Positions 17,723-27,900 of a DNA stretch of 64,000 bases are shown here, one piece after another. The stretch is taken from NCBI RefSeq assembly GCF_900113045.1, contig NZ_FONY01000011.1:62001-126000 (forward strand). The letters run 5' to 3'. The DNA is from Thermoflexibacter ruber (GTDB lineage: Bacteria; Bacteroidota; Bacteroidia; Cytophagales; Thermoflexibacteraceae). Both the position numbers and the translations under genes were made by a program. Numbering within the stretch: position 1 is the stretch's first letter; each line of letters begins with the position of its first letter. The notes beneath the pieces are model-generated. The model did not search any database. It saw only the letters and a list, made by a program, of their open reading frames with translations, and had not been told where the DNA came from.

Positions 17723-18079
17723 ATGAAATTAGACGATTTGCAACTTGCCGTAATGAAGGCTCTTTGGCGACTTGGTGAGGCATCAGTAGCCCAAGTGCGC
17801 GACGAGTTAGAAAAAGACGACCGTGATTTAGCCCTTACTACTGTGGGGACAGTACTTTCCCGCTTAGAGAAAAAGGGTGCAGTAAGCCATGAAACAGAAG
17901 GTAAACAGTACATCTACAAGCCTTTGCTATCAGAGGCAGATACCCGAAAGTCTATGTTAGGCTCGCTGATAGAGCAGTTTTTTGGAGGAAGTCCTAAGGC
18001 TTTGGTCAATCACTTGGTCAATGAAGGAGAATTTGACAAAAAGGAAATCCAAGACTTGAAAAAGTTATTGGAGGAGTAG
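17723..18079 (+). CDS. BlaI/MecI/CopY family transcriptional repressor
   Basis: The 118-residue protein has the N-terminal winged helix of the BlaI/MecI family (KLDDLQLAVMKALWRLGEAS, then LALTTVGTVLSRLEKKGAVS) and a C-terminal dimerisation segment (LIEQFFGGSPKALVNHLV). Such repressors bind palindromes as dimers and are inactivated when a partner membrane peptidase cleaves them. Three matching palindromes lie in its own promoter region, so it should be autoregulated. It is followed after 38 bases by a serine hydrolase and then by a BlaR1-type M56 peptidase gene, completing a BlaI/BlaR-like unit. In Bacteroidota such pairs often have no link to beta-lactam resistance. Confidence 0.93.
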   Translation: MKLDDLQLAVMKALWRLGEASVAQVRDELEKDDRDLALTTVGTVLSRLEKKGAVSHETEGKQYIYKPLLSEADTRKSMLGSLIEQFFGGSPKALVNHLVNEGEFDKKEIQDLKKLLEE

Positions 18080-18117
18080 TTTATGGTAGTAGTTATATTC
18101 AAATTAAAATCGTTAAT

Positions 18118-19563
18118 ATGAAAAAAAATATTCTCTTTCTCCTTTTAACTCTTGCATCTACAATCAATGCACAGAGTCTTTTAGAACGCTTTGACAGCCT
18201 TACTCATGCCTATTCAGAAAAAAACTTTCAAGGTGTGATTTTGGTTGCAAAGGGAGATTCCATTATTTATAACAAAGCATGGGGCTATGCTGATTATGAA
18301 AAGAAGACCAAGCTAAGAGTTAATACGCTTTTCAAAACGGAATCCACTGGGAAAATGTTTACTGCTACCGCTATTATGCAACTGGTAGAAACTGGGAAAC
18401 TAAACCTAAATAATACAGTAAAAGAAATATTACCCGAATTAGATTTAAAAAATGCAGACAAGATAACAATTCATCATCTCTTGACGCACACATCGGGTTT
18501 GACAAGTCCATGGGAAACTCCTGATTATCATTTCAAAAAAGATTATTCCCACAAGGAAATGGAAAAAATTATCTGTAGCGCACCCCTTGTATTTGATACT
18601 CCCGGGAAAGAAATGTATTACAGCAATTCAGGATACATCATACTCAGTTGGATAATTGAAAAAATAAGTGGACAATCTTTTGATGATTACTTCTCTACTC
18701 ATTTTTTTCAACCGAGTCAAATGACAACTATACGGCATCTGAACGATACTATCATGCCTACAAAGGATGCACAACCTTACCAGTTTCTAAGCAGTAAGCG
18801 ATATGTTTTAAGAAACGAAACAATAAGCCCAAAAGCAAGTGGTGCAGGTGGTTGGCTGGCTACTGCAAATGACCTTTACCGATTTATGCTTGGCATTGAC
18901 CAAAATAAATATTTGCAGCCATCTACCTTAAAGATAATGCGAACTGCAAATGGTACAAAATCTCTTGATAGCACCTTTCAAGGCTTCGCTTATGGGTTAC
19001 AAGTGTATAACAACCAACCCGTGAAGGGTATTAGCTATTTTGGACATAGCGGTGGGGGGGCAGGATTCTCGATTGATGCTATCCTTGAACCAGTTAACCA
19101 TATTATTGTAATTTTTTGCACCAATACCTATATGAATAGCCGTGAGATAAGCAGTAATTATCTTAGAATAGCACTTGGAAAAAATGCTACTGAAATAAAT
19201 ACCCCAGCAAGTATAAAGGTTTATGATATGATTGATGCCAAGGGAATTGAAGATTTTGTCAAAAATGAAAAACACTACTTCAAATCATTAAGTACTGTTC
19301 CAGACGAATGGCTTTTTATAAGAGTTGGTGAGGCAATGGAAATGGTGGAGGATAACAAAAACTTGGTTCAATGGGCTGATTTAGGAACACGCTATTTCCC
19401 GAACAACGGTTTTCTATTTCTAATGAAGGGAAGTGCTTATAAAAGGTTGAATAAAAAGGCAGATGCAATAAAATGTTTTGAAATAGCAAAGAATATAGCT
19501 ATTAAAAATAATGAAACTCGTATGATTGAGGAAGCAGAACGAAGAATTAATTCGAGTAAATAA
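18118..19563 (+). CDS. Exported serine hydrolase, beta-lactamase class C/PBP-like fold, with C-terminal helical repeats
   Basis: The protein has a signal peptide (MKKNILFLLLTLASTINAQS) and a hydrolase domain with the nucleophile S76 in ESTGK (SxxK), YSNSGY (YxN) and FGHSGGGAGF (the HxG-type third motif). After about residue 370 comes a helical tail with a TPR-like segment, LMKGSAYKRLNKKADAIKCF. The fold covers class C beta-lactamases, DD-peptidases and esterases. The lack of a dedicated beta-lactamase signature and the tail favour a peptidase or esterase. Its position between repressor and M56 peptidase genes implies control by that unit, so it is the likely effector. Some residue use, such as many Asn and Lys codons, is slightly more AT-rich than in neighbouring genes. 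Confidence 0.85.
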   Translation: MKKNILFLLLTLASTINAQSLLERFDSLTHAYSEKNFQGVILVAKGDSIIYNKAWGYADYEKKTKLRVNTLFKTESTGKMFTATAIMQLVETGKLNLNNTVKEILPELDLKNADKITIHHLLTHTSGLTSPWETPDYHFKKDYSHKEMEKIICSAPLVFDTPGKEMYYSNSGYIILSWIIEKISGQSFDDYFSTHFFQPSQMTTIRHLNDTIMPTKDAQPYQFLSSKRYVLRNETISPKASGAGGWLATANDLYRFMLGIDQNKYLQPSTLKIMRTANGTKSLDSTFQGFAYGLQVYNNQPVKGISYFGHSGGGAGFSIDAILEPVNHIIVIFCTNTYMNSREISSNYLRIALGKNATEINTPASIKVYDMIDAKGIEDFVKNEKHYFKSLSTVPDEWLFIRVGEAMEMVEDNKNLVQWADLGTRYFPNNGFLFLMKGSAYKRLNKKADAIKCFEIAKNIAIKNNETRMIEEAERRINSSK

Positions 19564-19693
19564 AAATCTGCCTTACTATTGGCTTTTGTGCATAATAGGA
19601 AGATTAGTGTTACTAAGTCCGTACTTCACAAATGCTTTTGTTTGCTGATTTATGAGTTATCATTTGAATCACATCTTAGAAACTCTTTGGATT

Positions 19694-19782
19694 AACTCTG
19701 TAGGAGTGAAATATTGGTAGAAAATAGATTTTTGAGATGAAAAGAACCCTGTAGGGGTGAAATATGCCACTCCTACGGAGTT
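19694..19782. repeat. Repeated CTGTAGGRGTGAAATAT motifs in the serine hydrolase-M56 gap
   Basis: The gap from 19564 to 19905 holds no gene I can support. CTGTAGGAGTGAAATAT (19698-19714) recurs as CTGTAGGGGTGAAATAT (19749-19765). AACTCTGTAGGAGT (19694-19707) is also nearly complementary to ACTCCTACGGAGTT (19769-19782), so the region can fold as a long hairpin. This looks like a dispersed intergenic repeat rather than a gene or a terminator. It splits the regulator operon between the hydrolase and the M56 gene. Confidence 0.55.
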
Positions 19783-19905
19783 ATTTTAGCCTAATGATTT
19801 TAAGAATCTCTACCAAGAGACTACTCCTAACGGAATTAAAAATTAACTCAAACAACTTTTCAAAATGTTTAAAACTAAATTTATAGAAACTTCAACTTTT
19901 ATTTT

Positions 19906-22128
19906 ATGGAAACATTTGCAATAATTCTTTCCTGTTGGTTGCTTACCTATCTCCTGCATAGCACCGCGTTTTATGGATTAGCCAAATTGCTTGTCAAATT
20001 TCCTGCTTTTGCCCACAACCGAGCTAAAGAAATCCTTTGGAAAGTGGCTCTATGTGGCGGCTTATTGACCGCAAGTATTCAGGTTTTTACAGGGGCGGGT
20101 GTGTTTACAAGCAATTTTTCCGCACAAAATGAAGTATTTACTAATGCTGCTATGGCAGAAAAGCCTCAGAATTTAGCAGAAATAAATACAGAAAAACTAC
20201 CTGAAAATCAGGAAGTAAGCGACGACATGGCAACAAGCGACCTAAGCAATCCTACTGCCTCTAACCCAATAGGAAACGAAAATGTAGCGAGGGAACTTTC
20301 TATTTTTGAAATCGCTGTGATTGCTTGGTTGGCAATAGTAGGTTTGCTTGTAGTAAGGCTATTTATTCAAAAACATCTATTCTTTAAGGCTATTTTGCCG
20401 AGAGAAAAGGTAAAAGATGAAAACTTGCTTTTTACCTTGTTCAAACTGTGCAGTTGGGGAGGTATAGAGCAGAAAATTGTGCTTACGTCTTCTGAAAAAT
20501 TATACAGTCCGTTGGCGATGGGTAAAGGCGAAATTTGCTTGCCAGCGCGCACTTTTACAGAACTTTCCCCTGAGCAACAGCAAAGTATGCTTGCCCATGA
20601 GTTAGCCCATGTAGTTCGCAAAGATTACCTTTGGCTAAAGTTTTTTAACTTTTTAGAAACAGTTTTATTTTTCCAACCCTTGAACCGCCTTATGCGGATA
20701 GAGTTACAGGAAGTTACCGAACAGCGTTGTGATGAGTGGGCTATCCGCAGTACAGGGAATGCTAAACCTTTGGCAGACACTTTAGTAAAAGTGGCAGAAT
20801 GGATAACCGAACCCAATGCCTTGCGTTTTGCTTCTGGTATGGCTTTGCACCAATCTTCTTTGCGTCAGCGCATTATGAACATCTTAAAAAATCAATACCT
20901 TACCCAAAAAGAACTAAATCGTATGAAAGTCATCGTCATCTTAATTTTATTATTTGTTTTTACAACTTTTGTTTTACCGGGAAAAACTTGGTTGTCAATA
21001 AGTTTTGCCCATAATAGCAAATTTGCCAATCTATTTCACCACCAAGAAATTGGCATAGGTGATGACTCTAATGGTGAAAAAGAAATGCCTCCTCACTCTT
21101 TACCTCCCTTAGAAGAAGTAGAGGAAATGGAACTACCAGAACCGCCAGAGCCACCTACTCCCTTAGCGGCAGTGGATTTGCCTGATGTATTAGCGCACAC
21201 ACCAGTTGCTGCGGCAGATACCCTCCGTTTCGGTAGCAACTTTATGCTTATTACCAAGGGCAATGGGAATTTTGAAATCTACAAAGATGGAAAACTCATT
21301 GAGGAAGAAGACTATGAAAAATACAAAGACGATTTCATAGTGAGAAATGATAGAAGTGTAGAGATAGTCGCTAAAAATGGGGTAGTAGTAAGTACAGGAA
21401 AAGAAGAGGAGTTTCCTAAGGCATGGGCTTGGAGTAGCCCCAGAGTGATTACTATTCCCTCTTTTCCTCCTGCAAGAGTGTGGAGCGATGCTTTTGGAGA
21501 TACTTGGAGTAGAGGATTTGGCTACGGCTTTTTCAACGATGATGAGGGTTATTCGCACCATTGGGAAGAGAAAGGCGATAGGATAGAAATGGATTTTGAT
21601 AAAGACGATAATTTGATACGCCTCAAAATCAATGGGAAAAAGATAGAAAAGACAGATTTCCCCAAGCACCAAAAACTTATAGACAAGGCAAAGGAAAACA
21701 TCGAGAAAGACAAATCTCGTAGTAAAAGATATCAAGACCAAATGCTTGATTATAAGGCAACAATAAGAGATGCAATGCGTAAGAGCGAAGAGGAAATTCA
21801 AAAAGCCCAAAGAGAATTGGAAAATTTGCAAAGAGGATTACAAGAAATGGCAAATGAGAATCAACTTAGCGCGCGCAAATTAGAGGAAAAAGCAAGGGAA
21901 CATGAAAGGAAAGCTCGCGAAAACACGGATAGAATCTTAGAGGAATTAATCAAAGATGGGCTGATTGAAGGCAAAGACGCTCGCTATGAGGTGCGTATGA
22001 ACAAAAGAGGACTTTTTATAGACGATGAGAAGCAGTCAGATACCTTATTTAAAAAGTATAAGAATTTACTTAAAGACCTCATGGGAATAAACATAGAAAA
22101 TGGTGGCAATTTTATGCTGAGCAATTAA
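19906..22128 (+). CDS. M56 family membrane metallopeptidase (BlaR1/MecR1-like) with coiled-coil periplasmic tail
   Basis: The 740-residue protein has membrane spans at about 1-30, 45-65 and 130-152, then the zinc peptidase domain with HELAH at 231-235 and a downstream third ligand in EVTEQRCDEW. Another span at about 335-357 (VIVILILLFVFTTFVL) leads to the exterior. The tail has a Pro/Glu linker (LPEPPEPPTPLA), a beta-rich region and a charged coiled coil (about 600-690). It should cleave the BlaI-type repressor encoded two genes upstream. It has no penicillin-binding domain of the classical BlaR1 type, so the inducer is not expected to be a beta-lactam bound covalently. A 342-base gap with repeats precedes it; a strong terminator follows. 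Confidence 0.88.
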   Translation: METFAIILSCWLLTYLLHSTAFYGLAKLLVKFPAFAHNRAKEILWKVALCGGLLTASIQVFTGAGVFTSNFSAQNEVFTNAAMAEKPQNLAEINTEKLPENQEVSDDMATSDLSNPTASNPIGNENVARELSIFEIAVIAWLAIVGLLVVRLFIQKHLFFKAILPREKVKDENLLFTLFKLCSWGGIEQKIVLTSSEKLYSPLAMGKGEICLPARTFTELSPEQQQSMLAHELAHVVRKDYLWLKFFNFLETVLFFQPLNRLMRIELQEVTEQRCDEWAIRSTGNAKPLADTLVKVAEWITEPNALRFASGMALHQSSLRQRIMNILKNQYLTQKELNRMKVIVILILLFVFTTFVLPGKTWLSISFAHNSKFANLFHHQEIGIGDDSNGEKEMPPHSLPPLEEVEEMELPEPPEPPTPLAAVDLPDVLAHTPVAAADTLRFGSNFMLITKGNGNFEIYKDGKLIEEEDYEKYKDDFIVRNDRSVEIVAKNGVVVSTGKEEEFPKAWAWSSPRVITIPSFPPARVWSDAFGDTWSRGFGYGFFNDDEGYSHHWEEKGDRIEMDFDKDDNLIRLKINGKKIEKTDFPKHQKLIDKAKENIEKDKSRSKRYQDQMLDYKATIRDAMRKSEEEIQKAQRELENLQRGLQEMANENQLSARKLEEKAREHERKARENTDRILEELIKDGLIEGKDARYEVRMNKRGLFIDDEKQSDTLFKKYKNLLKDLMGINIENGGNFMLSN

Positions 22129-22138
22129 AACAAAACTT

Positions 22139-22174
22139 GCAAAGTGCTACTCAAAAAGTAGCACTTTGCTTTTT
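22139..22174 (+). terminator. Strong intrinsic terminator after the M56 peptidase gene
   Basis: A perfect 13-bp stem (GCAAAGTGCTACT with AGTAGCACTTTGC), a 5-base loop and five T residues lie 10 bases after the stop codon. It closes the BlaI/hydrolase/M56 transcript. Confidence 0.9.
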
Positions 22175-22251
22175 ACATATAGTGAAGGAATTGTACAAGA
22201 CCCTGCCACCAACATAGCACTTAGCTTTGAGGAGATTTTCAAATACCTCGT

Positions 22252-24780
22252 CTAAAAACTCACCTCTATCCCTCCTAAAATCCTTCTTGGGTCTTGGGGA
22301 GCCAAGGGCATGATGTCATCTCTTCCAAAACTTGTGTGATAGTAGCGATTGTCCAAAAGATTTTCAATCGTAGTGAAAAAAGTAAAATTGTACTTTTTCT
22401 TGGTTTTTACATTGTATCTGGCTGTCATATTCAAGCGAGCATACATAGGGTTTTGGTAAGAGTTGTACCCCCACCAATTTGTTCCTACTCCTCTTGCATT
22501 TCCTGCGATTAGTAGCCTCGTAGCCAAGCTAAAACGCTCTTGTGCTAAGGTCAGTACAGACTTCAAGGAATGTGGAGAGTGCAAAATTACCCCACCTGCT
22601 TGGGCGGGAATGGTGTCTGTATAAAGGTCTAACAAGTCGTCATTGGAAAAGCCATTTCGGATATTTTGTCCAAAGAGTGCAAAATAAGAACTTCCTGTGA
22701 AGCGAGGTCGCTCAAATCGCCCACCTACATAGCTATACCCTACAAAGCCGTCTAAATGCCACTTTCCCAAAGGAATACGAAAATTTGCATGGGCAGTTAC
22801 GGTAGTAGAGCGCAAATTCCCCTCGTTGCGAGAGGTTTCCAAGCGATAAATCTCGGCATCTAATCGCGGGTCTTGGTAGCGTCTCCAAAAAGCAGTAGGC
22901 TCGTACAACCTCAGCGAGTCCACCGTAGCAAACTGATTGATTAAATCGCTTACTTCTGTATAGGCTACGCCTAAGTTGAAAGACAAATTGTTTGTAATCA
23001 GTACGTTTACGCTACTTTCAAAGGCTTGTAGCTTCTCAGGTCGCAAGTCCCTATTGGGAAGTCTTGCATTGTCCAAGATGAGCAACATGCCTCCTGTAGG
23101 TCGAGAAGAAGAAGGAGAATAGAACAATATCTGAGAAATATAACCATCTTGCCTAAAAGCCTTCTCAGGCGAAGGGGCTAAAAAAGAAGTGCCATATAAT
23201 AGCTTGATATTTACTTTTTTGTGAGGGGAAAGCACAGCCCCCAGTCTTGGATTGATGCTACCCCCAAAGCGTGTATTGTAGTCATAGCGAGTACCCAAAG
23301 TTAGGTTTATCCATTTTTTAGGCTGGTATTGGGCTTGTGCATAGCCTCCATAGTTTTGGAAGTTCAAGTAAAAAGGGATAACAGGTGTTTCGGCTACTTT
23401 GACCAAATCGCGAATCCCCGCAGGAATAAATCTTGGGTCATAAATTCGCGAGCCTATCAGGTAAAGTTCTTGGTCTTGGAAAGGGCGAGCAGGGTCGACT
23501 GGCTTCGGTAATGGGGGAGTTCGCGGCACAGCCACAATATTCTCCAGCATTACGCCACCAATGATAGAAAGTTTATTGGAAGCAGTGTAAGAAAACTGCT
23601 CTTGAAGCCTTACACTCTGTCCATTGGCATAAGGATAGCCTCTCTGCCAACGAGAAATTGCCCCATAAAAATTGCTTTGTGGGCTGATTTGGTAAAAGTT
23701 ATAAGAAAGTTGCGAAGATAGCTGCCACCTCTGATTAAAAGAAGTGAAGTCGTGGCGAAAATACATGATTTGATGCGAACGACCTATGAAAGCGTCAGGT
23801 TCGTAAGCCGTATAGCGGGGTTGAAAGCCATAAGCACTGCTATGCCTTTCGTAATAATGCACAAAACCTGCCGTAAAGTCCCCAAAATTCACCTGTGGGT
23901 GAATGTAGCGTGCATGAGTAGGCATTTGGAAAGTGCCTGTGAGCGAATCACCTGTGAAATCTGGTAGTTTCCCAAAAGGGGGATAGCGGTACAAAAAATT
24001 GATTTGAGGCGAAAAAGCAATGAAGCCTTTGTCTTTGAAAGCGTGATTGTACCAGCCGTATTCTTTGGGATAAACTTGGGCGTAGTTGGGTTCTTTGGAA
24101 AAATACCCCGAAGCAGAGAGCGAAATTCGCAACTTATCTGCCCTCATTCGTAAAAATAATTGATTATCAGTCGTATTGAAACTTCCAAATAAACTGGACA
24201 CTCGCCCCCCTACCTTGAACTGTTCTCCTTTTTCTGAGGCAGTGATGATATTGACTACCCCGCTAAAAGCATCTACCCCATACAATGCCGAAGCAGGACC
24301 TATGACTACCTCCACCCTTTGGGCATCAGCCAAAGCAAAGTTATGCCCAATGGTATAAGTATCCCCCGTAGCAGGCGTAATTCGGAAACCGTCCAATAAA
24401 ATCAACAGTTTCTCACTGCCAGCTACTCCTCTGATAGAGAGTATATTGCGAGTATCTGGATTGACATTCCTTTGTACGTCTATTTCTGGAATATCCTCTA
24501 ACAAATCCAATAAATTTCTGTAGCCTCTTTCTCTAATCTGTTGGGCAGTAATCACGTAGGCGGTAGCTGGGGCTTCTAATACGCTTTGCTTTTTTTGCGA
24601 AGCAGACACCATGCCCACGTTGAGCAATTCTTCCATAGAGGCTTTAAAAAAGTTCTCTATTTCAAGGAGTTCAGGTGGTTTCTGTTGAGCAAGAGTAGGC
24701 TGGGCTGTAGCAACCGATAGGATAAGAAATAGCCAATAACAAAGTTTTTGAGCAGAAAAAGATGAGTAGATAGATTTCAT
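22252..24780 (-). CDS. TonB-dependent outer-membrane receptor
   Basis: This 842-residue receptor has a signal peptide (LCYWLFLILSVATAQPTLAQ) and a plug domain of about 120 residues (APATAYVITAQQIRERGYRN, then NILSIRGVAG, ALYGVDAFSGVVNIITAS). A long beta-barrel follows, ending in the aromatic outer-membrane signature GGIEVSF. A region just after the signal (FFKASMEELLNVGMVSASQK) is the TonB-box-like lead of this receptor class, known from colicin I receptor-like members. It has no N-terminal carboxypeptidase-like domain and no SusD partner gene, so it is not a SusC-type glycan importer. Substrate unknown; iron complexes or cobalamin are the usual candidates. It is alone on the minus strand and diverges from the helicase gene. 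Confidence 0.9.
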   Translation of the reverse strand: MKSIYSSFSAQKLCYWLFLILSVATAQPTLAQQKPPELLEIENFFKASMEELLNVGMVSASQKKQSVLEAPATAYVITAQQIRERGYRNLLDLLEDIPEIDVQRNVNPDTRNILSIRGVAGSEKLLILLDGFRITPATGDTYTIGHNFALADAQRVEVVIGPASALYGVDAFSGVVNIITASEKGEQFKVGGRVSSLFGSFNTTDNQLFLRMRADKLRISLSASGYFSKEPNYAQVYPKEYGWYNHAFKDKGFIAFSPQINFLYRYPPFGKLPDFTGDSLTGTFQMPTHARYIHPQVNFGDFTAGFVHYYERHSSAYGFQPRYTAYEPDAFIGRSHQIMYFRHDFTSFNQRWQLSSQLSYNFYQISPQSNFYGAISRWQRGYPYANGQSVRLQEQFSYTASNKLSIIGGVMLENIVAVPRTPPLPKPVDPARPFQDQELYLIGSRIYDPRFIPAGIRDLVKVAETPVIPFYLNFQNYGGYAQAQYQPKKWINLTLGTRYDYNTRFGGSINPRLGAVLSPHKKVNIKLLYGTSFLAPSPEKAFRQDGYISQILFYSPSSSRPTGGMLLILDNARLPNRDLRPEKLQAFESSVNVLITNNLSFNLGVAYTEVSDLINQFATVDSLRLYEPTAFWRRYQDPRLDAEIYRLETSRNEGNLRSTTVTAHANFRIPLGKWHLDGFVGYSYVGGRFERPRFTGSSYFALFGQNIRNGFSNDDLLDLYTDTIPAQAGGVILHSPHSLKSVLTLAQERFSLATRLLIAGNARGVGTNWWGYNSYQNPMYARLNMTARYNVKTKKKYNFTFFTTIENLLDNRYYHTSFGRDDIMPLAPQDPRRILGGIEVSF

Positions 24781-24936
24781 TCAGATTTAATAAGTTTAAT
24801 GCACTAAATATACATAAGAGGAAAATAACTACAAAATAAACGTAAAAAATCAAAAATCAGACAAAAATCAGAAAGTAAGATATGCAAAGCACATGAAATA
24901 ATTAGCACTTCCCTTTACTTTCTCCCATTTCTGCCT

Positions 24937-24944
24937 TATCTTTG
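24937..24944 (+). promoter_or_regulatory. -7 box of the SNF2 helicase gene
   Basis: TATCTTTG matches TAnnTTTG and lies 24 bases before the start codon, giving a very short leader. No ideal -33 TTTG precedes it. Confidence 0.5.
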
Positions 24945-24967
24945 CGTTTTTCCATTTCGAGAGCAAT

Positions 24968-27900
24968 ATGTCCAATAAAAATAAAGCAGAACTACTGGCA
25001 CAGTACAAAAAACTTTCTCCCAAAGAAAAAAATATTGTAGAAATTTGTGGGTTGTTGTATGAGGCTATCAGCCAAACGCTCTTGGTAGAGCTATTGCGAG
25101 AAATCGGTGTGAAAGACGAGAAAGGCACATCTTATACCTCTACTACTTTAAGAACTACCAAAGAAAAATTGTTAGCTTCTCACTTATTAACTTTCATAGA
25201 ACCAGCTTCTTCTACTTATTTTAAGTGTAACGAAGCTATAGCAGACGAGGTAGCAGAGAACTTGATTAACAACAAAAAAGAGGCAGAAAAAGCCTTAGAG
25301 GTGATTCGCAGGAAATTTCCTATGATACATTCCTATTGGTACACTTCCCAGCCTACGCATTTTATTCGCTGTATAAGAGAAGCCCGAATTGGACTTTTCC
25401 AAGGAGATGTAAATTTGATAGACGAAGCCCTTAGCTATGCAAAAAGATACTTCCCTGAGCAAGTAAGAAACTATCATTTCTTTCTTGATTTTTTCAATAA
25501 TCCTTTTGATTTAGAAAAACTAAAAAAATATTCCCTTCCTATCCAAGTTTCAGCAAGTATAGAAATAACTAATCAGTCTTTAGCCCAGCTCCTGCCTTGT
25601 GATGGGTTTATAGATTATTTATATTCTTGCAAAGATTTTTCCGATGAGAACTATGGAAGAGTCTTTAGAGATTTGTTAGCTACTTTGCTGATTTTCAAGG
25701 GAAATCTCAAAGAAGCAGAGAAAATTTGTCAAATAGATAAAGAACACAGCACCAATGCCAATGCACGCTTGGCAACTATTGAGTTCCTCAAAGGTAATAA
25801 TGATACAGCCATTCAAATATTTTCAACTGCCTTAGAAAGTTATAGACAAAAAAACAACAACAAAAAACTCTTTTTTCCGCAAATCACAGGTGTATTTTTT
25901 ATTTTAGCCTTGATAAAAAAAGGAGAAATTAGCTTATTACCAATCATTTATGCTTATATAAAATCTATAGAAAAAGACAATGCCTACCTGCCCCTGTACA
26001 ACTTGCTTTATGCCTTGTTAAAAAACCAAGAAAGCCAAACCATAGAAGCTAATAGGGTCTTAGATGTGCTTGTGCCTAATTCTGCCATAGAAAGATTGCT
26101 TAAAATATTGGTTGTGTATTGGGGGAAAGCGGAAAAAGCAAGGTTTTTTTCTTCTATCGCAAGGGACAATTACAATCTGGCACTAAAAAATGGCTATGAT
26201 TGGTTTACTTTTGAATACGCCAATATTCTTACGCAAATTTCCAATTACGACCAAAACTATGCAGGGAAAATAGAAGAAATCAAAGAGCGAACAGGTTTTG
26301 AAAGCCTCTTGCAAGTTGTTCCCAAAGAGGAAGAGTGGAGCAGGATAATCAAGGCATTAGAATATTTAGGCTCAAATGTTAAAAATAAAAGGAGCGATAA
26401 TCAATCTCGCTTGGCATGGTTTATTGACTTTGAAAGCAAGCAAATTACCCCCAAAGAGCAAAAAATGTCTAAAAGTGGTTGGTCTGCGGGGCGTAACGTA
26501 GCCCTAAAAAGGTTAAGAGAAGGAGATTTGGACAGCATGACTGCCCAAGACCTGAGAGTGGCGGGAGCGGCAATCATGTATGAAAACCACGGATACTATG
26601 GTGGAAATCAATATTATATAGATTTTTCCAAAGCTATTGTTCATTTAGTTGGGCATCCTTTGCTTTTTTTGGAAAACTCAGGTGTGCTGTGCGAACTGGT
26701 CAAAGTAGAACCAGAACTTTTAATAGAAAGTAAGGGGAAAAATTATGAGGTTGGTTTTTCTATCCCTATTGAGGGAGTAGGGGTGAATGTTATCAAAGAA
26801 ACGCCTACACGCTACCAAGTAGTGGAGGTGTCTGAAACACACGCCAAAATCGCAGAAATTCTTGGCAAAAGAAGAATTACTGTTCCAGAGCAAGCCAAAG
26901 ACCATTTAGCAAGGGCAATTACCAACATTGGAGGTTTGGTAACTGTTCACTCCGTCATAGGGGAGCATGGTAAGGAAATCCCCAAAGTAGAGCCAGATAA
27001 CCGTATTCACGTACACCTATTGCCGTACAACTTAGGTTTTAAATTAGAGTTTTTTGTCAAGCCTTTCGCTTCTGTACCTCCTTATTTCAAACCTGCCATA
27101 GGGAATCACAATGTTTTTACCACCATTGATGGGCAAAAAACACAAACTATTCGCGATTTTAAAGAAGAAAAAGCCAATGCCCGCGAAGTCATCAAAGCAA
27201 GTGCAACCCTATCTAACTACGATGATGGCTCTTACGAATGGCTTTTCGAGGAGCCAGAGGATTGCCTCAATGTGCTGTTGGATTTAGATTTGATAAAAGG
27301 AAAAATAGTGATAGAGTGGCCCGAAGGCGAAAAATTAAGAATTACAGGCAAAGCCTCTTTTGAAAATTTGTATTTGAAAGTCAATCAGGGGAAAGATTGG
27401 TTTGATGTAAGCGGAGAATTGCGACTTGACGACAAGGTAATTTCCATGCAACAGCTCTTGCAACTTATGGAAAATTCCAAAGGACGCTTTATCCAATTGG
27501 ACGATGGAAAGTTCTTGGCTTTGACAGAGGAGTTTCGCAAGCGACTCAAAGAAATTGGGGCATATTCTGATACGACCAAAGACGGTTTGCGCTTCCACAA
27601 CTTGGCAAGTTTAGCCTTCCAAGATTTTGCCGATGAGCTAAAAAACATAGAAGTTGATAAGAAATGGAAAGAGCAAATCAAAAAAATCAAAGAGGCGCAG
27701 TCTATCCAACCCCAAGTTCCCTCTACTCTCCAAGCAGAACTTCGTCCTTACCAAGTAGAGGGCTACCAGTGGTTGGCGCGATTGGCACACTGGGGAGTGG
27801 GGGCTTGTTTAGCCGATGACATGGGCTTAGGCAAAACGATTCAAGCCTTAGCCATCATCTTAGACCGAGCCGAGAAAGCACCTACATTGGTAGTAGCCCC

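Noticed and set aside
21190-21831. Long open frame antisense to the M56 gene
   Set aside because: It is the complement of a Glu/Lys-rich coding stretch, giving a Phe/Leu-rich pseudo-membrane protein with no start signals; a shadow of the real gene.
17723-22128. Beta-lactam resistance operon
   Set aside because: The M56 protein has no penicillin-binding sensor domain and the hydrolase lacks a clear beta-lactamase signature; such BlaI/M56 sets are common in Bacteroidota for other purposes.
22252-24780. SusC-type glycan importer
   Set aside because: There is no N-terminal carboxypeptidase-like domain and no SusD gene beside it.
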